Made by a program: the position numbers and the translations under genes. A stretch of 64,000 nucleotides of DNA, taken from contig NZ_CP140772.1 in NCBI RefSeq assembly GCF_037893185.1, positions 434,001 to 498,000 on the forward strand, read 5' to 3'. Below, piece after piece: positions 26,841-34,809 of the stretch. Source of the DNA: Chitinophaga sp. 180180018-3. Lineage in GTDB: Bacteria; Bacteroidota; Bacteroidia; Chitinophagales; Chitinophagaceae. Each line of letters opens with the position of its first letter. Positions within the stretch are counted from its first letter, which is position 1. The notes under the pieces are model-generated. The model ran no database searches. It was not told the origin of the DNA and was given only the letters and a program-made list of their open reading frames with translations.

Positions 26841-27254
26841 ATGGTCATGAAAATCAGGAAAAGCTTTATGGTAGTGGCAGCACTGGTTGCTACCGGTACC
26901 CTGTGCTCACTCGCGTTGCCCCAGCAGCCGGAGAAGGCTAAGAATCTGAAAGTATTGCCGAAAGATATCAGTCATGATGAGCTGATCGGCGTTATGCGCA
27001 GTTTTAATGCCGCGCTGGGAGTGAAATGTAACTTCTGTCATGAGCCCGGCAAGGACGATCCCAAGAAGCTGGACTTCCCTAGTGACGCCAATCCGCACAA
27101 AGGAACTGCGAGGGAAATGATGAGAATGACCAAGCGGATTAACAGGAAATTCTTCAAGGAAAGCCAGACTATGGCTGTGACCTGCTACACCTGCCACCAT
27201 GGAAATGAGGAGCCGAAGACGAAGCCGGATGTTGCGCCGGAAGCAGCAAAGTAA
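26841..27254 (+). CDS. exported c-type cytochrome with two haem motifs
   Basis: A 137-residue protein with an N-terminal signal sequence (hydrophobic segment ending near LALPQQP) and two CxxCH motifs, CNFCH near residue 60 and CYTCH near residue 113, so probably diheme. The segment DELIGVMRSFNAALGVKCNFCH resembles the small cytochromes related to the photosynthetic reaction-centre cytochrome fold that are common in Bacteroidota and Acidobacteriota. It would carry electrons in the periplasm; no partner oxidoreductase is adjacent. ATG at 26841 or, after two codons, at 26847 is possible. The gene stands alone and is convergent with the DUF2252 gene. Confidence 0.85.
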   Translation: MVMKIRKSFMVVAALVATGTLCSLALPQQPEKAKNLKVLPKDISHDELIGVMRSFNAALGVKCNFCHEPGKDDPKKLDFPSDANPHKGTAREMMRMTKRINRKFFKESQTMAVTCYTCHHGNEEPKTKPDVAPEAAK

Positions 27255-27256
27255 TT

Positions 27257-27365
27257 AAGAATATGGAATGAAGAATGAGGAAAATGCAGCGGAGATAGTA
27301 AATGCCGATGTCTAAATTCGCTACTATCTCCGCTGCATTTTCTTCATTTTTCATTCCCCATTCTT
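27257..27365. terminator. long near-perfect inverted repeat between convergent genes
   Basis: Arms 27265-27300 and 27322-27357 (36 nt each) pair with only two differences, both of which are G-U pairs in the + strand RNA. An outer pair AAGAAT/ATTCTT extends it to 27257-27365. The loop is 21 nt. The right arm overlaps the last codons and stop of the DUF2252 gene. It is similar in size and position to the repeat at 2503-2587. Confidence 0.72.
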
Positions 27366-28703
27366 TGTTTTCTCTATTGGCAGTTTCCCTGCCTTGATTG
27401 CTTTCATAAAATCCTCGTAATCTTTTTCGGTTTGATCGGCGTAGGCGACGGCAAATTTGCCGATGGCTTCGTCCATCACATCGGCTTTACCGAGGTAGCC
27501 GCTGATCAGGGCGCCCGGACCGGTTTTAGCGTGTGCCCGTGCCAGTACTTTTCCGCACAGGCCGGCGTAAGCGGCCAGTATTTCTTTATCGAAATGTTCT
27601 ACATCAGGCGCTATTTTACGGTCTCTCAGCTGGCGGATATAGTAATGATGTCCTTCGTCATCGGCGCTCCAGCCGAGGAAAATATCGCTGGCGGCCTGTA
27701 CAAGGCGCTGGCCCTGCACCACCCGTTCTCCGTTATGTTTGTATTTACATTTATTGGTATAAGCTTCCAGCACACTTGCGCGGGCTTCCTTTATCTGGAG
27801 GAATAGCGGATTGTTTTTGTCATTCATGAACAACGCCACCATACAACGGGTACCCACACTGCCCACGCCCACTACTTTCAGGGCAATATCCACCAAATGG
27901 TATTGGTGCATGAGAAATTTCCGGTCGTCCTGCAGGGTTTTGATATAGTCGTTCAGGAAGTTCTGCATCAAATCCTTTCGTTTGGTAAGCTCGCTGGTAT
28001 GATATACCAGCGGCGGCTGATCGGTGATCTCGTAGGTGCCGAGTACCTTTTGAGTGGTTTTATAGAACTCTTTTTGCAGGGTGCTTTTCTCTGCTTTGTC
28101 CATGGCGGCTCTGAGCATCTCCCTAACCTTTTCGCTGCGGGCCTTGTTAAGCAGGTCGTGCATCTCGAACTTCATATACCACAGGTCGAGCGTATTCATT
28201 TGTGAATATTCCGTGATGGCATTCCGGTAGGAGGTGGCAACATCTATAGCCATTTGCCTGGCATCGGCTTCCTTCATCTTGTTATTCCGGGCAGCCAGCA
28301 CGAAGCTGGTGGCCAGTCGCTTTACATCCCATTCCCAGGGAGCGGGGAGCGTTTCATCGAAGTCGTTTGCATCGAATATCAGGTTGCGTTCCGGGGTAGC
28401 AAAGCCACCGAAATTCATGAGGTGGCAGTCGCCCATCGCCTGCACCTTTGTCTCTGTATGAGGCATAAGCGCCAGGTCGCGTGCCATGATATCTGCCGTG
28501 CCCCGATAAAAAGTAAAGGGAGAAACGCTCATTCTTGCAACACGGATGGGGATCAGTTCTTTCACCCGGCCGCTATTGGAAGCTTTGATCGCCTCGAGTA
28601 TGGAGGGGCGATTGTCTGACAGCTTAAAATTGCCCTGTGATGTACGGGGTACGGAATCGCGGATCTTTTTGCCCGGATTCTCGGGAATAGAAACAGTGGT
28701 CAT
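27351..28703 (-). CDS. DUF2252 family protein
   Basis: A 450-residue cytoplasmic protein of the DUF2252 family. The family look is given by SPFTFYRGTADIMARDLA, GDCHLMNFGGFATPERNLIFDANDFDETLPAPWEWDVKRLATS and the C-terminal region with DEGHHYYIRQLRD. The GDCHLMNFG and FDANDFDE pattern recalls aminoglycoside-phosphotransferase-like kinase folds (a Brenner-type HxxN plus an acidic metal motif), but no activity is established. I chose the ATG at 28703 (MTTVSIPENPG); a longer frame to 28805 begins inside a non-coding hairpin. Its stop lies within the long inverted repeat shared with the cytochrome gene. Confidence 0.82.
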   Translation of the reverse strand: MTTVSIPENPGKKIRDSVPRTSQGNFKLSDNRPSILEAIKASNSGRVKELIPIRVARMSVSPFTFYRGTADIMARDLALMPHTETKVQAMGDCHLMNFGGFATPERNLIFDANDFDETLPAPWEWDVKRLATSFVLAARNNKMKEADARQMAIDVATSYRNAITEYSQMNTLDLWYMKFEMHDLLNKARSEKVREMLRAAMDKAEKSTLQKEFYKTTQKVLGTYEITDQPPLVYHTSELTKRKDLMQNFLNDYIKTLQDDRKFLMHQYHLVDIALKVVGVGSVGTRCMVALFMNDKNNPLFLQIKEARASVLEAYTNKCKYKHNGERVVQGQRLVQAASDIFLGWSADDEGHHYYIRQLRDRKIAPDVEHFDKEILAAYAGLCGKVLARAHAKTGPGALISGYLGKADVMDEAIGKFAVAYADQTEKDYEDFMKAIKAGKLPIEKTKNGE

Positions 28704-28794
28704 ATGTTGGATATTGATTAGTGTAACGCCGGAAGGGGCTAATTGTTTTCCGGCTGTTAAAAAACTAATCGTTTTCCAATGTCGGAAACGGCAG

Positions 28795-28818
28795 GGCCAC
28801 CTCATTATTGAGGCGGCC
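28795..28818. terminator. hairpin after the esterase gene
   Basis: GGCCACCTCA (28795-28804) pairs with TGAGGCGGCC (28809-28818) with one mismatch and a 4-nt loop. It lies 40 bp beyond the esterase stop on the - strand, before the DUF2252 gene. The T-rich side follows on the + strand, so its use as a - strand terminator is uncertain. Confidence 0.4.
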
Positions 28819-28858
28819 TTCTTCTTGTAGTGTGATAGGAGCTTGGGGTTAATGATAC

Positions 28859-30070
28859 TTAATGTGATGAAGGTTGTTGTAACTTATCCAGCTTGTCGCG
28901 GGTTTCCTTGTTATACTGTATCGATAATGCTTTTTTCCAGTAAGATGCCGCCTGCGCGGGATCTTTCGTCGCCATGTAATAATCCCCCATACTATCGTAA
29001 GGGTTGAAGCGTTCCGGGTAGAAGTAAATGTTCAGCTGAAATATCATCCGGGCTTTTTCGAAGTTTTTGTCGTTTAGCAGGCGGTATCCAAGAAAGTTAT
29101 ATTGGCTCTCCCTGGGGCGGACGGTATAGCCTAGTTCCCGGGTGAGCATTTTATAGTAGCTGGTCACCACCTTTGCAACTGAATCGGCGGGGCTGTTATC
29201 CTGATACAGGAAGCCAGGAAACCTGTTGTGATGAAAGATAAACCTGAGGCCATCATACAGGGCGATGACGGGAACAGACTGGTGATCGTCATCTTCATAA
29301 TATTTATATCCCCATCTTAATCCATTGCCCGGATGTGCCCTCAGATCATTGGCCAGACTGAAAATTGCGTTGGTATGAACAGCGCCCAAACTACTATCTG
29401 TTCTGATTGCGATGGTATCCAGTCCGGGTTGCATGGTATGGGCGATAGCTATATAGCATGCTTTATGCTGCAGATCGGCCTCTTTCAATCGCTGGCCGGT
29501 TTGTTTCAGCAGGTAGCTGTGATTCCAGAAAATACTGGGGTCACCGGCGATAACGGCATTGAACAACGAAGGGTGATTAATCAGGGTATTGACTGCCATG
29601 AGGCCACCGAGGGAATGGCCGGCGAGGATGCGGAATGGAGCAGTAGCATATTTTTTTTCGATATAGGGGATCAGTTCTTTTTCCAGGAAGGAAGTGAAAG
29701 CCTCGCCTCCGCCGGAGCCGGGCACGGCGGAATCGGCCGAAGGGGTCAGGTCGCGGAGGCGGTGGTTCCGGGTATTCGGGATCCCAACTATGATCATTTG
29801 CGGCAGCGCGGTATTATCATTCACGGTGCTTAGCTGAAATATCATCGACTGAAGGGTGGCGAAGTAGCCATCGCCATCCAGCATGTATATTACAGGAAAC
29901 ACCTGTTTGGAAAAATACGGGGTATCCTGTGGCGGAGTGTAGATCCAGAGAGGCCGGTTTTCTTTGAGGATGGCGGAATAAACGCTGTCGGGCTGGCCGA
30001 ACTGGACCAGATGTTGAGCATTAACCATCAGGACAGCGAACAAAAGTATAGCCGTTATGGTTAGTTTCAT
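28859..30070 (-). CDS. secreted esterase (alpha/beta hydrolase, IroE/Fes-like) with helical C-terminal tail
   Basis: A 403-residue exported hydrolase with signal peptide MKLTITAILLFAVLMVNAQ. The core (residues about 20-270) is the esterase D/enterochelin esterase-like fold. The nucleophile motif GHSLGGLMAVNTL lies near residue 150, and PVIYMLDGDGYF precedes it, as in this family. The last 100 residues (ESQYNFLGYRLLNDKNFEKA...PYDSMGDYYMATKDPAQAASYWKKAL) form TPR-like helices, an arrangement repeated in Bacteroidota esterases. Substrates of the family range from siderophore esters to carbohydrate esters; nothing adjacent points to one. Monocistronic and divergent from the DUF1266 gene. Confidence 0.85.
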   Translation of the reverse strand: MKLTITAILLFAVLMVNAQHLVQFGQPDSVYSAILKENRPLWIYTPPQDTPYFSKQVFPVIYMLDGDGYFATLQSMIFQLSTVNDNTALPQMIIVGIPNTRNHRLRDLTPSADSAVPGSGGGEAFTSFLEKELIPYIEKKYATAPFRILAGHSLGGLMAVNTLINHPSLFNAVIAGDPSIFWNHSYLLKQTGQRLKEADLQHKACYIAIAHTMQPGLDTIAIRTDSSLGAVHTNAIFSLANDLRAHPGNGLRWGYKYYEDDDHQSVPVIALYDGLRFIFHHNRFPGFLYQDNSPADSVAKVVTSYYKMLTRELGYTVRPRESQYNFLGYRLLNDKNFEKARMIFQLNIYFYPERFNPYDSMGDYYMATKDPAQAASYWKKALSIQYNKETRDKLDKLQQPSSH

Positions 30071-30440
30071 GTGCGGAATATTTTATAGAAAGGTAAATTA
30101 AAGTACGGAGTGGCTATCTAATATGGGATGTTGGGGCTGAAATATGTGACCAGACGGCAATTTTACGGGGTGAAAAGCTTTTGCTTCCGTTTTTATATGT
30201 TATTTTTGAGGCGTGCTGGTGCTAAATGAATGAACAGTGATGTCTAATAAAGATCTTGTATATAGCGGGCTGCCAGTGAAAAGAGCGATGCCGTTTAGCC
30301 GTTACCGTGGATGGGTAGCAATGGCCGGAAGGCATCATTAACTGAAATATAAAGCAGATCTGAAAACTATTCTGTGGCCTTGCCCGTAAATAACACAGAT
30401 TACTACAAACAACCATATACCCTAACCTTAACCTGACCTT
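30071..30440. other. divergent intergenic region, 370 bp
   Basis: No gene seen. A weak + strand promoter candidate is present: TTTG at 30180-30183 and TATTTTTG at 30201-30208 (perfect -7 word, but only 17 bp spacing). It would give the DUF1266 gene a leader of about 230 nt. No hairpin of note. Confidence 0.4.
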
Positions 30441-31346
30441 ATGGATCAGCAGGACTACATGGAACAGTACTGGAATAAGTTACGCAGCATGGGATTGAGC
30501 GAAGAAGAGATAGCCATGTACAAAGAAACCCTGAAACCGGAAGAAGAAGCCGGGAGTGCCTGGTTTGCCAGTAGCAGGCAGTTGAGCGCTAACAGTAAAC
30601 AGCTCAGGCACTTATTTTCGGGAGATGATGCAGATGTGAATGATTGGGAAGATGGAACACCCGCGTTGTTGCTGCACCAGGGGGAACCACTGGATACCCT
30701 TTTACAGTGGGGAATTGCCTGCGGGGCAGATACGGCTTTGGTGAACAGGCATTACCTGAATCAGCTGGCAACCGGGAAGGATGCGGCTGAAAGCAGGCAG
30801 CTGCTGGCGGAATGGTGGGAAATACACCACCGCGAGGAGTTGCTGGATATGCTGCATTGGCTGAAGGAATGCGGTCATCGTATAGAGTTCGACGTTATAT
30901 GGCAGGCGATCAACCTGGTATCGGTGAGGGAGAGCAAAGCTTTTTTGAAAGAGTATATAGTGAACAACGAGTTGGAGGAGGTGGTGGTTATGGAGCGCTG
31001 GCGTAATACCCGGGAGGCGCTGGAGTTATTCAGAGAGAAGCAGCTGACGGGTGAGCACCTGCAGCCGGAGATGCTGATCTGGGATTTTGCCCGTATCATT
31101 AACCTGAGCCGCCTGGGGTATGATGCCGGCTATATTACAGCAGAGGAGGCAGCTGCCTACATTACAGGCTGCGTACCATCAATAAAGAGAACCTATACTT
31201 CATGGAAGCACCTTTCGGTGTCATATCAATTTGCGCGTTGTATCTGGAATGGGGCGGAAGCGGGCAGTTTTGAATCATTGGCAGCCAATATGGAGTTGCT
31301 CCTTACGGCAGCTGATAGTCCCTGGGTACAACAGTCATTCAGTTGA
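30441..31346 (+). CDS. DUF1266 domain protein
   Basis: A 301-residue cytoplasmic protein without signal peptide or membrane span. The C-terminal third, with IWDFARIINLSRLGYDAGYITAEEAAAYI and RTYTSWKHLSVSYQFARCIW, has the pattern of DUF1266 (YbeR/YbeU-like) proteins, in which Trp, Asp, Arg and Tyr recur at these places. The N-terminal part is acidic and helical (MDQQDYMEQYWNKLRSMGLS). Function is unknown; some relatives occur near polymorphic toxins or secretion genes, but nothing of that kind lies here. The gene is alone between two non-coding regions. Confidence 0.75.
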   Translation: MDQQDYMEQYWNKLRSMGLSEEEIAMYKETLKPEEEAGSAWFASSRQLSANSKQLRHLFSGDDADVNDWEDGTPALLLHQGEPLDTLLQWGIACGADTALVNRHYLNQLATGKDAAESRQLLAEWWEIHHREELLDMLHWLKECGHRIEFDVIWQAINLVSVRESKAFLKEYIVNNELEEVVVMERWRNTREALELFREKQLTGEHLQPEMLIWDFARIINLSRLGYDAGYITAEEAAAYITGCVPSIKRTYTSWKHLSVSYQFARCIWNGAEAGSFESLAANMELLLTAADSPWVQQSFS

Positions 31347-32077
31347 TGCCGGGTAAGCTGTTATATTCCCATCTCTTTCCAACCCCCGCCATTTAACTGC
31401 CAAAAGCAGGATGGACGGATGGTTAACCGGGTATTTGTTGCTGTAAAACCGGGGATGTTTTGTTTAATGTGATTTTAAAGAAAAAGAGACAGACAGACGT
31501 CTATCTCTTTAGCACTGTAAGGGGAATTCATAGTGTTTCCATAGAATAGAATAGTTTAAGCAGGCAGATATACCAACCCTCTAACTATTTTCTTTTAGTA
31601 GTGTTTTTGGAGCAAACGACGGACAAAATATCCTACGCTAGGTTTTCTGACCAGATTGGTGTAATATTATTGACTTTGATGGGTTTTCAAATGCTTTAAA
31701 GTGACAATGGTAACAACAATGGATGAAAGTTCAATAACCTGTAGTTGCATTGCAACTTCATCCTTGTTTATAATATTTTTCTGCAAAGAGCTCTGACTTA
31801 TTTGCTTGTTTAAAGCGATAGCTCAAAAGTCTTAATAATGTAGCAGCCTATTAAACTTATTAGATGAATTGACCAATAAACGCGATGAAAATATCGTTGT
31901 GACCAACATCAAACAACCCGGTTTTTGCTTAAAGCAATTCATAATGTGTAAGTTATAGACAAAAAATACTATTTACATAGGTGTTATTTATTATATGATA
32001 TGAAAAATTTCAGAATGGTAAAGTATTTTTGTATTATTTGTTTTTTAGCTTAGTGTAAATTCATATAGGGGGTACAG
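31347..32077. other. 731-bp non-coding, AT-rich stretch
   Basis: No gene seen. It holds one terminator-like hairpin at 31483-31510, and then about 500 bp of AT-rich DNA leading to the LytS gene. A perfect -7 word TATTTTTG lies at 32024-32031, 47 bp before the kinase start, without a matching TTTG box at the usual distance. The length is unusual for this window and could hold regulatory sites for the RiPP-like locus. Confidence 0.5.
31483..31510. terminator. terminator candidate after the DUF1266 gene
   Basis: AAAGAGACAGAC (31483-31494) pairs with GTCTATCTCTTT (31499-31510) with one mismatch and a 4-nt loop. It lies 137 bp after the stop codon, with A-rich and T-rich ends. Confidence 0.5.
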
Positions 32078-33241
32078 ATGCTAGCTTTATTCAGCAATAA
32101 AACCGATGGAGAGCCACCTGATATCAGCAGGAAGCTTACGGAATGGTTTTCAACCTTTTTGTCGGACAGGTATTACGGGACCAGCATGAGGATATGGGCT
32201 CATGTAATTATGTGGGGATGTTTCGCATTATTGTATGCTTTTATGATGAGCTCAAGTTTTATAGTATCCGTTAGTGTGAGCATCATATTTGTTGTGCGGA
32301 ACATCCTGGGAGCTATGTTCTTTTTCTATTCCGTTTTTTATTTTATCATTCCGAAAATTTTATTAAAGGGAAATTTTTTACTCGCGTTATTGTGTTTTTG
32401 CGTACCTTTTTTGTTCTGGTCGGTTATTAACTACCTATGCTCTTTGTATGCTGTTAATTTTCTGGAGATTCATGACGGGGAGCTGAAAAGTATCCTCAGC
32501 AGGGTGATTGATGCAGGTTGGTGGGATACCTTTTCACCTCAGCATTTGTTGCGGATCTTTATTCCTGTGGCGATGACAGTGGCCCCTCCGATGTTGCTGA
32601 AGCTGATACTGGATATTATCCGGGCTACTACCCGGACGCTGAGGCTGGAAAGGGATAATCTCAACCTGGAAGTAAGTTTTCTCCGTTCGCAGCTGAACCC
32701 TCATTTCCTGTTCAACACGTTGAATAATATTTATTCCCTGTCGATCCGGAATGATGCCCTGGCTGCCGATCTGATTATGCACCTGTCTGAAATGATGCGC
32801 TATACCTTATACGATTCCAATACGGATAAGGTGTCGCTGGTCATGGAGGCTGATTTTCTGAAGAATTACGTGGAACTGGAAAGTGTGAGGTATGGGCAGA
32901 ATGCGAGTATTCATTTCGACTGCGACACAGAAAAGATCGGGGATCAGGTGATTGCGCCGTTGCTGATGTTTCCTTTTGTGGAAAATGCTTTTAAATATTC
33001 GCATAGTACTACTGCCAGCAAATGCTGGATACAGGGATCTTTGGAAGTAACAGGAAACCAGTTGCGGTTTGAAATGTCAAACAGTAAAGGTGAAATCCCG
33101 GAGGGAAGAAAACCGGCAGGAGGAATCGGGCTTAGCAACACCCGGAAACGATTAATTCTGCTTTATCCGGATCAGCACATGTTATTTATTGAAAATAATC
33201 CCGAATATTACAAAGTTGTCTTGACACTAACGTTGAACTAA
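32078..33241 (+). CDS. LytS/YehU-type sensor histidine kinase
   Basis: Inner-membrane sensor of 387 residues. Four hydrophobic segments lie between about residues 40 and 190. These are followed by a helical linker and the His_kinase domain with LRSQLNPHFLFNTLNNIYSL, where His209 is the phosphorylation site. A GHKL ATPase domain follows, with N-box VIAPLLMFPFVENAFKYS and the glycine-rich GGIGLSNTRKRL. It lacks a separate periplasmic sensor domain. The LytTR regulator starts 7 bp later and is its expected partner. It heads the + strand block that contains the peptide and dehydratase genes, so it probably controls that locus. Peptide sensing is inferred from analogy to such clusters. Confidence 0.92.
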   Translation: MLALFSNKTDGEPPDISRKLTEWFSTFLSDRYYGTSMRIWAHVIMWGCFALLYAFMMSSSFIVSVSVSIIFVVRNILGAMFFFYSVFYFIIPKILLKGNFLLALLCFCVPFLFWSVINYLCSLYAVNFLEIHDGELKSILSRVIDAGWWDTFSPQHLLRIFIPVAMTVAPPMLLKLILDIIRATTRTLRLERDNLNLEVSFLRSQLNPHFLFNTLNNIYSLSIRNDALAADLIMHLSEMMRYTLYDSNTDKVSLVMEADFLKNYVELESVRYGQNASIHFDCDTEKIGDQVIAPLLMFPFVENAFKYSHSTTASKCWIQGSLEVTGNQLRFEMSNSKGEIPEGRKPAGGIGLSNTRKRLILLYPDQHMLFIENNPEYYKVVLTLTLN

Positions 33242-33248
33242 ACAAAAT

Positions 33249-33992
33249 ATGGATCAAGTAATTACCTGTCTCGTGGTAGATGACGAGCCATTTGCCCGGG
33301 ATCTGATGGAAAATTACATTAAGAGGGTACCCTATCTGCAGCCTGTAGCTTTCTGCGAAAATGCTTTTGATGCCATCAATGAACTGCAACGGCAAACGGT
33401 AGATCTGCTTTTTTCTGATATACAGATGCCCAATATCAATGGTATTGAAATGATCCGGTCCCTGAATAATCCACCTTTTGTCATATTTACAACAGCATCG
33501 AGGGAACACGCTATTGCGGGGTTTGAGCTGGATGCCGTAGATTATCTGGTAAAACCTATTTCCTTCGAACGTTTTCTGAAAGCAGTTAACAAAGCCCGCA
33601 CCCATATTGGTCAGCGTAAGCCGCCGGCTGAGCCCGTGAAGGCCAAAACCCAGCCTAATAATTATCTTTTTGTTAAGGAGAATAATAAACTGACAAAAAT
33701 CCTCTTCGATGATATCTATTATGTAGAGGGAATGAAGGATTATATTAAAATTGTATGCAGAGATAAGAATGTTATTACCTACATGCGTATGAAAACGATA
33801 GAAGATATGCTTCCGGCCGATCAGTTCATGCGTATTCATAAATCTTACATCGTACGGCTGCAGGCCATTAAATCGATCATGGGCAATACGGTGGAAGTAG
33901 TTAATGGCCAGTCTGTTATCATCTCCAAACCCCTCCGCCAGGAGTTGAAGCGTTTGCTTGGCATCGCTAACTATGAGGAGGACGATGAATAG
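33249..33992 (+). CDS. LytTR-family response regulator
   Basis: A 247-residue regulator. The receiver domain spans residues 1-125, with acidic pair VDDEP, phospho-acceptor Asp57 in LLFSDIQMPN, and Lys102 in YLVKPIS. The LytTR DNA-binding domain spans residues about 140-245 (NNYLFVKENNKLTKILFDDIYYVEGMKDYIKI and MRIHKSYIVRL). It follows the LytS kinase by 7 bp. LytTR proteins bind direct repeats upstream of their targets. The obvious target is the following peptide-dehydratase set or its own operon, but I could not identify a clear binding site by eye. Confidence 0.94.
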   Translation: MDQVITCLVVDDEPFARDLMENYIKRVPYLQPVAFCENAFDAINELQRQTVDLLFSDIQMPNINGIEMIRSLNNPPFVIFTTASREHAIAGFELDAVDYLVKPISFERFLKAVNKARTHIGQRKPPAEPVKAKTQPNNYLFVKENNKLTKILFDDIYYVEGMKDYIKIVCRDKNVITYMRMKTIEDMLPADQFMRIHKSYIVRLQAIKSIMGNTVEVVNGQSVIISKPLRQELKRLLGIANYEEDDE

Positions 33993-34084
33993 TTTGTTAA
34001 ATAGCGTAACCCGGTTTTTTGGTCGAAGGAAAAGGTAATTACGTCTAATAAAATATGCGATCTCCCGGTATTGGACGAGTTTAG

Positions 34085-34109
34085 ATGGTGATAAAAGCAT
34101 CACTCATCC
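34085..34109 (+). promoter_or_regulatory. hairpin directly upstream of the precursor peptide gene
   Basis: GATGGTGAT (34085-34093) pairs with ATCACTCATC (34100-34109), with a 6-nt loop AAAAGC and one bulged base. It ends 13 bp before the ATG at 34123 and is followed by an A/T-rich run. It may be an RNA control element or stability hairpin. Role inferred from position only. Confidence 0.4.
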
Positions 34110-34122
34110 AAAAATATATTTT

Positions 34123-34305
34123 ATGCCAGAAAAGAATATTACACTAAATAGCCGCCCTATATTAAAACTGGAAAAAGAAATTATTTCCAAGGCGGATACT
34201 TTGGCAATTGAAAATATGAGAGCTGCAGGAGTTGTGGAAATGGTGCATTCCAGTGTTCCTACCACGCCTACTACTTTTGGATCCGTGTTTATACCCGAGT
34301 CTTAA
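34123..34305 (+). CDS. putative RiPP precursor peptide, cysteine-free, LanB-associated
   Basis: A 60-residue peptide with the layout of a class I lanthipeptide precursor. Residues 13-31 contain LKLEKEIIS, which fits the LKLxKExI leader pattern seen in Bacteroidota lanthipeptide precursors. The tail from residue 43 to 60 includes SSVPTTPTTFGS and carries eight Ser/Thr residues in 18. There is no cysteine anywhere, so lanthionine rings cannot form within the peptide. There is no double-glycine cleavage site. It lies 130 bp after the LytTR gene, 45 bp before a receiver gene and 500 bp before a full-length LanB gene. Precursor function is inferred from composition and neighbours. Confidence 0.72.
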   Translation: MPEKNITLNSRPILKLEKEIISKADTLAIENMRAAGVVEMVHSSVPTTPTTFGSVFIPES

Positions 34306-34350
34306 CCCGATTAGTTTACTATTCCTCAATGATTAACCCCCTGGTCAGAA

Positions 34351-34725
34351 ATGCAATACAGATGTGCCATAGTAGATGACGAGCCGCTGGCATTAGATAT
34401 TCTGGAAAGCTATATCCAACGAACTTCCTATCTGCAGCTTGTGAAGAAAGCTTCAGAACTGCATACCGTTGAGAACCTGATTACGGAAAGAAAAGTGGAT
34501 GTTGTTTTTCTGGATGTTAATTTAAGAGGTAATACAAGAGATATTATAGCGCAGTTCCTTAAAAAGGACTGCGTTTTTATTCTTGTGACCGCCTACTCCA
34601 GCCGCGAAGTACAAAGCCTTTGCCGTAAAGAACAGCAGGGCTACCTGGGAAAACCTGCCAGCTACAAAAAGTTTGTAGATGAAATGGAACGGGTATTTCC
34701 AAGCGTTAAATTAGCTGTGACCTGA
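34351..34725 (+). CDS. stand-alone receiver-domain protein
   Basis: A 124-residue protein consisting only of a receiver domain. The phosphorylation machinery is intact: VDDEP, Asp55 in VFLDVNL, Thr79 in LVTAY, and Lys100 in YLGKP. There is no LytTR or other output domain. Its first 30 residues closely follow those of the LytTR regulator at 33249 (both have DDEP...A.D..E.YI.R..YLQ), so it is probably a truncated duplicate. It sits between the precursor and the dehydratase. It may accept phosphate from the LytS kinase and act as a phosphate sink, or signal by protein contact; this is inference. Confidence 0.88.
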   Translation: MQYRCAIVDDEPLALDILESYIQRTSYLQLVKKASELHTVENLITERKVDVVFLDVNLRGNTRDIIAQFLKKDCVFILVTAYSSREVQSLCRKEQQGYLGKPASYKKFVDEMERVFPSVKLAVT

Positions 34726-34809
34726 GATCATAAAAAAAACCTTTTATCTTTATTCAGGCGTACCGGACGGGAATATCGCTCCGCTTAAAGCAGGTATGCC
34801 CTGATATTT

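Noticed and set aside
30222..30416. 64-codon frame on the - strand between the esterase and DUF1266 genes
   Set aside because: It has no upstream signal and unusual composition, and lies in a probable promoter and leader region.
33186..34103. Long open frame of 305 codons on the - strand
   Set aside because: It lies antisense over the LytTR regulator, which has clear domains. The translated antisense sequence shows no family pattern.
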